Assembly: GCA_964019425.1 (NCBI GenBank)
Contig: OZ025801.1
Location: 372,001 to 436,000, forward strand
DNA from: Flectonema sp. DT1601
Lineage: Eukaryota; Euglenozoa; Diplonemea; Diplonemida; Diplonemidae
DNA: 64,000 nt
Direction: 5' to 3'
Part shown: one piece after another, positions 58,601 through 64,000 of the stretch
Position numbering within the stretch: the first letter of the stretch is position 1
How the letters are laid out: each line of letters opens with the position of its first letter
Program-made: the position numbers and the translations under genes
Notes under the pieces: model-generated
Database searches by the model: none
The model's input: the letters and a program-made list of their open reading frames with translations, nothing else
What the model was told of the DNA's origin: nothing

Positions 58601-61600
58601 TCCATATTCTTCTCTCTGAAACCTTCAACTTCATAAGCAACATCAGCAGCGTAGTGTTTTATAATGAATGAAGTTTGGGAAATTCTTTTTTTCATAAAGA
58701 ATGCATGTGTTCCTTTACTGGCTTCTAATTTTTGAATAAACGCGAGATCAGTTCCTTTTCCGAGAGCACACTCTTCGTCTAGTAGAGCGAAGACACCCAT
58801 CTTTCCTGTTACTAGGTCAAGACATGGTTCGTTGTTTGGTCCTTCAACTTTTGTAACATCAATCCCCTCTTCTTCGCATTCTCGTAAGTCTTTTTCGAAG
58901 ATAAATTTGTTGTAGTGGTTTTGAAGTGTCTCGTTGGCGAGATTAATGCAAATCTGTTATTTATTTATTTATTTACCGTAATTATAAATATCATGGTGTA
59001 TAAAAAGTCTCCAAATCAGCAAAAAATGGCCAAATCCACCATCTTTATTATATCCAAAGTTTTTTTAGTACAATCATTCACAGAAAACACTTAGCAAAAT
59101 TCGGATTCCAGAAAAAAAAAAATTTTTTTTTTTGACCTTTTTCTTTTGACTTTGGTACTAAATTATCGACATTTTGAACTGGATAAAGTTCTACAGGCTG
59201 GTCTTGTGTACCAACCTGGTGGGGGATTGATAACTAATGTTGAAGTTGCTTCCAGATACATATCAGGATAACATATCTACAAATAACGTTGTTGGTAGCT
59301 GGTTGCACACCAGTCTTAATGATGTCAAAATTCCTAAAAGCAGCAAGTAGTAGTCTAGACGAGGCCAACTACAACTAAGGAGTTCCCTTCTCCAATCGTT
59401 GTAATACACCGAGGTATGACGTGCGGTATTAAGAAACATGAACTCATGTTCACAACTACAGACTTCAGGAGCTCGGGTGGATTTGCAGGATTGACAATAC
59501 CTGCTTTTATAAAACCAGCCATGATAGTATTTTTCGTAATACTATCAAGGGCTGTCACTATCCACCCAATTTGCGACTTCGTTTTTGTGAGCTCCTTCAT
59601 CCATTTTGACATGGGCTCGGATTCAGGAGCTCCCCTTGGACCCTTACTTTTCGCAGCGCGCTTTAAAGTTTCTATCAGCTTTTTGCTTTGATTTTTTCAA
59701 CTTTTCCTCCCGCTTGCGCATCTGCTCTGTCATCCACTCACCAAGAAAGCTTGATGCTTCTTTGAAGTTGGCCATGACAGTTAGATCCAGCGGCCGGAGA
59801 TGAGAAGTCCATCCGCCTTGCACCAGTATAACCGTGGTATTGGCTTCTTCAAATCGACGAAGGACTTCTTCAGTTATCTGCCCCCTAAACTGGGCATATA
59901 CTGCGAGGCCAGGGTGATCCAATTGGAGTGTTTTTTAGTTAGTTTAGATTCGATTGGAGCGTTTCTTAATAAAGTATGGGACTATTGCTCCAGAAACCTT
60001 GACCGAGCTGATAGGAGTTCTGCTTCAGGCGCTACTTTCGCAGTGGTTCCAAGACGGTATCCAACCCTTCCGTTCCAGGAACTTGTAGGTCCATGTTGCT
60101 TGTAGGTAACCGGAATCCACGCGTTCCGGCGTATCACCTGTGCTTGAAATCAGAGAAGAGAAGCAAACACAGAGCCACCATAGGCATAGGTCGGATATTC
60201 TCAATTAAATCGAGCACCCGCTTCCTCATCAGTGGTTAAGATGGTTGGTCTCCCAGATTTCACCTGCCCTTCTAGTGGTTCTCCCTTTGTCTTCCTCTTT
60301 TGTTCTTCAACCAAGAGCTTCATTGCCCTGCCTGCACTGTTGATCTCTTCTTATGGTCCGTGTTGAAGTATGCAATCGCCCTTGACACATTGGTGGCAGA
60401 GTTCACCATCTCACCAATGTTAAGCAACTCCCCCTTTGACCACTTCTCATAGCAGCGAGACTTTTGTGCTCCTTTACCCGCTCCTCTTTCTTTATCAAAC
60501 CCAGCTCCACCTTGCTTACCGACGTCTTCAGGGGTTCAAAAGGATCCCGTTTTTTCAAAAAATTCCGCATAGTGTGAAAAATTTCATCCCCAAAAACTAC
60601 TATTTTACAGTCAAAATGTGTACTTTCATACTTTTTTATAAAAATCCACCAAGTTTTTTTTCCGAGAATCCACCATCTTTTTTATATCCAAAGTTGTTAT
60701 ACTCCAAATTTTTTATACACCGTGATATTTATAATTACAGTATTTATTTATTTTTTTTTTCCTCGTTCAATCCTACAAAAAAAAAAAAAAAAAAAAAACA
60801 CATACCTGCTCAAAGGAATTATATTCAAAGTCTTCGAATCCGAAAATGTCCAACAGTCCGATCCAATTACCAACCCTGTCGGCACTGGTATCTGTTGTTT
60901 CATTAATTTTATTAACTAACCAAGTGAAAATACCATCGTATGTAACTTTAAGTAGAGCGTCACGTCCGTCTGATGCCGCAGGCTTGGTTAAGGTTGAAGT
61001 GATATTCTCACCATTAAGGTGTCGAGTAACCGTAAGTAACTCTTTATACATTACAGCTTTATCAACCATGAATGATGATATCGCTAGGTCTAGTTCTTTG
61101 TTTGATGAGGTTGCGACTTGGCTCGCATCGGCGCCAGAGGCTTCAAATGCAACGTTTCCAAAGTGCAACAGACCCGCAACTAATCTCCAAATTGCTGTTT
61201 GATCCCCAGCTGCAATCCCAACAGCATCCATAGCATTTAAACATTCTGCGTAGTCATCACCATCATCAACATCTTCAATGTCAAGACAGCCACCTGAATT
61301 CAGAGACCTGTAAGCGCTGGGTGCGCTTAACCCAAATGAAGAACTGTGTTTACCCTTTGCACATAAATAGAATGCGTGGTATACTCTTTCATTAGGTGAT
61401 GCAGTGATAATCCTGCTTTTTTCAAGAAGATATTTTGTGACTCCGTTACCTACAAGGAATCCTTGTTGATCAAATTTAACTTTTGAAAATTTTCCGAATC
61501 TGGAAGAGTTTGGGTTCCGAACAGTTTTCGCATTTCCGAAGGCTTCTAATATCGGAGAGGCGTTTATGATTTTTACACCTACTTGATGAGCGGCAGCTTT

Positions 61601-62161
61601 TTGTTCATCACCTCCCTTTAGACAGCTGACAGCACTTAAATATTTCATCACAATTTTAGCAGCTTCTGTTTTCCCTGCTCCAGACTCTCCACTTACTAAG
61701 ACGCATTGATTTTGTTGGTTATTTATCATTTCCCAGTAGGTGTCGTTTGCGACAGACCAAGAGTGTGGTAGATTTTTTTTAATCACACTGCCTTCTTCGA
61801 GGTATGAAGGCATTGCGGTTTCCATGTAGTGAGGTATTTTATAATTAAAAGGGTTCAGAGCTACTACAATCGCTCCTATCTTTGTGTACACAACGTCTTT
61901 GTAGTATCGCAGCTTTAAACATCGAAGTAGGGTGGCATCGTGTAAGATAGTTAGTAGAAGAAGGTCGTTTACGTCTTCGTCAAGTAAATCATCTCTTGCG
62001 ACAATACAATCATCATTCAGGATTCCAGTATGATTCTTGCCGTCATCCATGTTCTTGACAGAAATTTTTGAACTCATATCGGTGACGGTACCAACTGCCC
62101 AACTCTCAATAGCATCTTTTCGATTGTTATAAAAACAAAGACTTCCTACTTTTAATGCCAT
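55687..62161 (-). CDS. Unconventional myosin with C-terminal ADP-ribosyltransferase-like domain
   Basis: Four exons (60806-62161, 57087-58953, 56894-57022, 55687-56810) join in frame to 1,491 aa. The motor has an SH3-like start, P-loop GESGAGKTEAAK (158-169), switch I NPNSSRFGKF (216-225) and switch II DIFGFEDFEYNSFEQ, which ends exon 1. Exon 2 completes the motor (NPHWIRCIKPN), then IQ-like segments (QRVGRGWKGRF, AIQKTIRGVLCRS) and a long Glu/Arg-rich helix. The C-terminal part (about 1195-1318) resembles mono-ADP-ribosyltransferases: IYSEICEGLKSG, SPLSSTC (S-T-S-like), then LSQYPGESEIIIPPFSIYKV with E1302-x-E1304. The first-motif Arg is not seen. Intron 1 (58954-60805, 1,852 nt) carries a transposon. 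The ATG lies 1 nt after an AG. Confidence 0.85.
58976..60740 (-). mobile_element. Decayed Tigger/pogo-like DNA transposon in myosin intron 1
   Basis: A 1,765-bp element with about 31-bp terminal inverted repeats (58976-59006 and 60710-60740, starting CYGTAATTATAAATATCA) flanked by TA on both sides, as in the Tc1/mariner superfamily. Transposase remnants read on the minus strand, the same sense as the host gene. A helix-turn-helix-like N-part lies near 60200-60450 (VKSGRPTILTTDEEAG). A DDE_1-type part lies at 59644-59922 (VQGGWTSHLRPLDLTVMANF, where pogo elements have T-x-x-LQPLD-x-x-x-x-x-FK), and QIGWIVTALDSITKNTIMAG with a following IKAGI at 59355-59612. Several stops and frame breaks show it is inactive. 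Direct repeats of TCCACCATCTTT lie inside both ends. Confidence 0.8.
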
Positions 62162-62310
62162 CCTATATTGTTATTATTTTTTGGATGTATTTTTTTTTTC
62201 AACCTGGGGGAAAAAAAAAGAAATATAACTTCAAAAAATAAAGATTTTCAAACAGGAAAAAAAAAAAAAAAAAAAAAAAAGGGGTTAGGTTGACACAAGA
62301 ACAGATACTG

Positions 62311-63990
62311 TCATCTGTTTGCAATGATAGCGAAATTTCGGGGGGACAAGGCACCATCAAATATGGAATCGAGTCGGACATCACATCCCTTCTCAGAAAG
62401 CATAAGTGCTCTATCGATGACGAACGCGGATTCAATAAGTTGAGACATCCAATTTCGAAGTATTACGAGAGCAAGAAATGATGAGAAATCACTCTCCATG
62501 TACTGCTGTTCAATAGAAGCGGGAGTCTTATCACACGGAGGTTCCGATGGAGCAAATCCATACTTCTCAATAGAACTTATAAACTGTTCGAATGTTAAAT
62601 CGGATTTCATACGAGACATGTCTCTCAAGAATATCGGTGGAAGTGAATCAGATGTCTGAAATCTGTCTTCCTTCGACGAACTGTAACATGACGATAGAGT
62701 CGGCCAATACAACGGAAGCATTGCCCTGAAGAATAATAATCTTTTTGACGACAGAAATTTTGATAAATCATCGTCACTCAAACCCTCCACAACGGGTTGC
62801 GTTGCCAACATCAGAGATAGTTCTGTTACTGTTGATGGAAATTGTCGATTGGAAACATACTTACTGAGTGGAAACCCATTTTTCGTAAGAGAGTGCCAAC
62901 AACAACTGACCAACGTTAAGTTATTCGATTCTGACGCATGCCATAACTTCAGAGTTGTGGATCCTAAGTCTCCACAAGTGTGAAGACCAATCATCATAAC
63001 ATCTCGTAAGTTATCATTAATAGGATACACTGATGGATCGATTGTATTTACTTTATCAACATCAGTAGGTAACGGTAAGCACATACGAGACTTAGTAGCG
63101 TGTCGTAATATTTTATATCTGTCAGTACTGTCATCATAACCTAAAACTGTTACTAATTCAGTTCCCACATCATCGGTTGTTGTGTCGTCATCTGTTGGTT
63201 CCATCGCGGGTGTATCATCATCAGTCTCTTTTTTTTTTTTTTTAGATTTTTTGTGTTCGTTACAGATTGATTTTGGAAGTACTAATCGACAGCCTCGTTT
63301 GAATTGTTGTCCAGATATCCTAATCTCACTTCCCATGGGTTCATATTCACAAAAATATGATTTAATCCAATTCCACATTTCAGCTTCATTCAGAGACTCT
63401 GGAACTGTATTCCCAGGATGTGAATATGAAAGGTGTCCAAGAAGCATTGGAAGGTGTCCTTTAATGATTTTGTTACAAGTTGCGCATTTCATTTTTGACG
63501 ATATTTGTGGTACTTCAGCTTCTACAACAGAATTAGATTTGGGTAACTTTGACAGCAGATCACTCCAATTGAGATTTGGATCAACGTGACAGGTTAGAGA
63601 AAACATTGCTCCTCGGGGTTCATATAAAAAGGAATCACCATCATCGAATATTCTGCTGCATAAGATTCTATCAATCCGTTCGAATGAGCTGTCTCTGTGA
63701 TGGGGATTGCAATCAAGACCGATGACTTGTAAACCTTTGCATAGCGCTAGTGCTCTGCTTAGGTATCCTTTTCCTTCTCCGATGTTTATTATCGTTTTTA
63801 TATCATCGTTGTTCATGAGGGAATCTTTTATGTTTTTGTACATCATCGTCACTTCGTGTTTCTTTTTATCAGACATACCGCTGTCTATTATTCTTGTTAG
63901 GAATTTTTGTTGTTGGTGGCTGTCAGTTGTAGTCTCACTAACTTGATTGTTTTTCTGATCACGACTAAGTCTCAACGAATTACAATTCAT
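62311..63990 (-). CDS. METTL25: METTL25-like methyltransferase, 5' end probably outside the window
   Basis: At least 559 aa. GMSDKKKHEV precedes SAM motif I INIGEGKGYLSRALAL and GLQVIGLDCNP; later GLHTCGDLGSTTLKLW, LVSCCWHSLT and the C-terminal LSPRNFAIIA all match the METTL25/METTL25B (RRNAD1) family. A C2H2-like finger (CATCNKIIKGHLPMLLGHLS then H) is inserted between the SAM motif and the rest. A Lys run (KKSKKKKKE) comes from a 17-nt T run near 63229-63245. Family members usually carry about 100 more N-terminal residues, so the ATG at 63990, ten bases from the edge, may be internal to an exon. The substrate is unknown. The stop lies 150 bp from the myosin start. Confidence 0.8.
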   Translation of the reverse strand: MNCNSLRLSRDQKNNQVSETTTDSHQQQKFLTRIIDSGMSDKKKHEVTMMYKNIKDSLMNNDDIKTIINIGEGKGYLSRALALCKGLQVIGLDCNPHHRDSSFERIDRILCSRIFDDGDSFLYEPRGAMFSLTCHVDPNLNWSDLLSKLPKSNSVVEAEVPQISSKMKCATCNKIIKGHLPMLLGHLSYSHPGNTVPESLNEAEMWNWIKSYFCEYEPMGSEIRISGQQFKRGCRLVLPKSICNEHKKSKKKKKETDDDTPAMEPTDDDTTTDDVGTELVTVLGYDDSTDRYKILRHATKSRMCLPLPTDVDKVNTIDPSVYPINDNLRDVMMIGLHTCGDLGSTTLKLWHASESNNLTLVSCCWHSLTKNGFPLSKYVSNRQFPSTVTELSLMLATQPVVEGLSDDDLSKFLSSKRLLFFRAMLPLYWPTLSSCYSSSKEDRFQTSDSLPPIFLRDMSRMKSDLTFEQFISSIEKYGFAPSEPPCDKTPASIEQQYMESDFSSFLALVILRNWMSQLIESAFVIDRALMLSEKGCDVRLDSIFDGALSPRNFAIIANR

Positions 63991-64000
63991 TGCAAACTCA

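Overview
This is a eukaryotic nuclear window. It holds 19 protein genes (one cut by the right edge), and all of them lie on the minus strand. The genes are compact (many gaps 150-500 bp), carry canonical GT-AG introns (22 placed here by reading frame, mostly 56-142 nt, donor GTATGT-like) and are separated by T/A homopolymers. At least 11 genes have a pyrimidine tract and an AG within 3-22 nt of the start codon, with no visible upstream coding exon. A one-direction gene cluster plus this pattern is what spliced-leader (SL) trans-splicing of polycistronic transcripts would look like. I therefore suspect a euglenozoan (diplonemid- or euglenid-like, since kinetoplastids have almost no cis introns), but other SL-using protists are possible and no SL RNA, rRNA or tRNA gene was found to settle it.

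Layout in coordinate order (transcription runs right to left). 1-3.6 kb: non-coding, with a MITE-like element and a dispersed repeat. 3.6-6.1: Cache-HAMP receptor with a degenerate nucleotide-cyclase domain. 6.8-18.0: one 3,715-aa ankyrin/polycystin (PKD2-type) channel, split by one 80-nt intron and preceded by seven repeats that resemble the NADAR/YbiA fold. 18.5-21.2: NCA2-like mitochondrial protein. 21.5-25.3: four tandem copies of ribosomal protein eS7 with identical proteins. 25.4-26.0: ER-retained PSI/thioredoxin-like protein. 27.1-27.7: cold-shock-domain protein. 28.1-29.8: unknown coiled-coil membrane protein. 30.2-32.3: CoA synthase fused to an HD domain. 33.4-34.4: HSL-type esterase. 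34.5-36.4: unknown coiled-coil protein. 36.8-39.2: RlmI-like methyltransferase. 39.7-40.4: GST. 40.7-41.3: SAP-RING protein. 41.5-55.3: a 4,402-aa nine-exon secreted/surface protein. 55.7-62.2: a myosin with a C-terminal ADP-ribosyltransferase-like domain, whose first intron holds a decayed 1.77-kb Tigger/pogo-like DNA transposon. 62.3-64.0: METTL25-like methyltransferase.

There is no operon-like metabolic theme; neighbours appear functionally unrelated, as expected for constitutive polycistronic clusters. The main novelties are: (i) two classes of 3' splice acceptor, A-rich for internal introns and T-rich for sites next to start codons; (ii) the NADAR-like/ankyrin/polycystin fusion; (iii) the myosin-ART fusion; (iv) the CoA synthase-HD fusion; (v) the mosaic conversion pattern of the eS7 array. 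All functions are read from sequence motifs by eye; no database search was possible.
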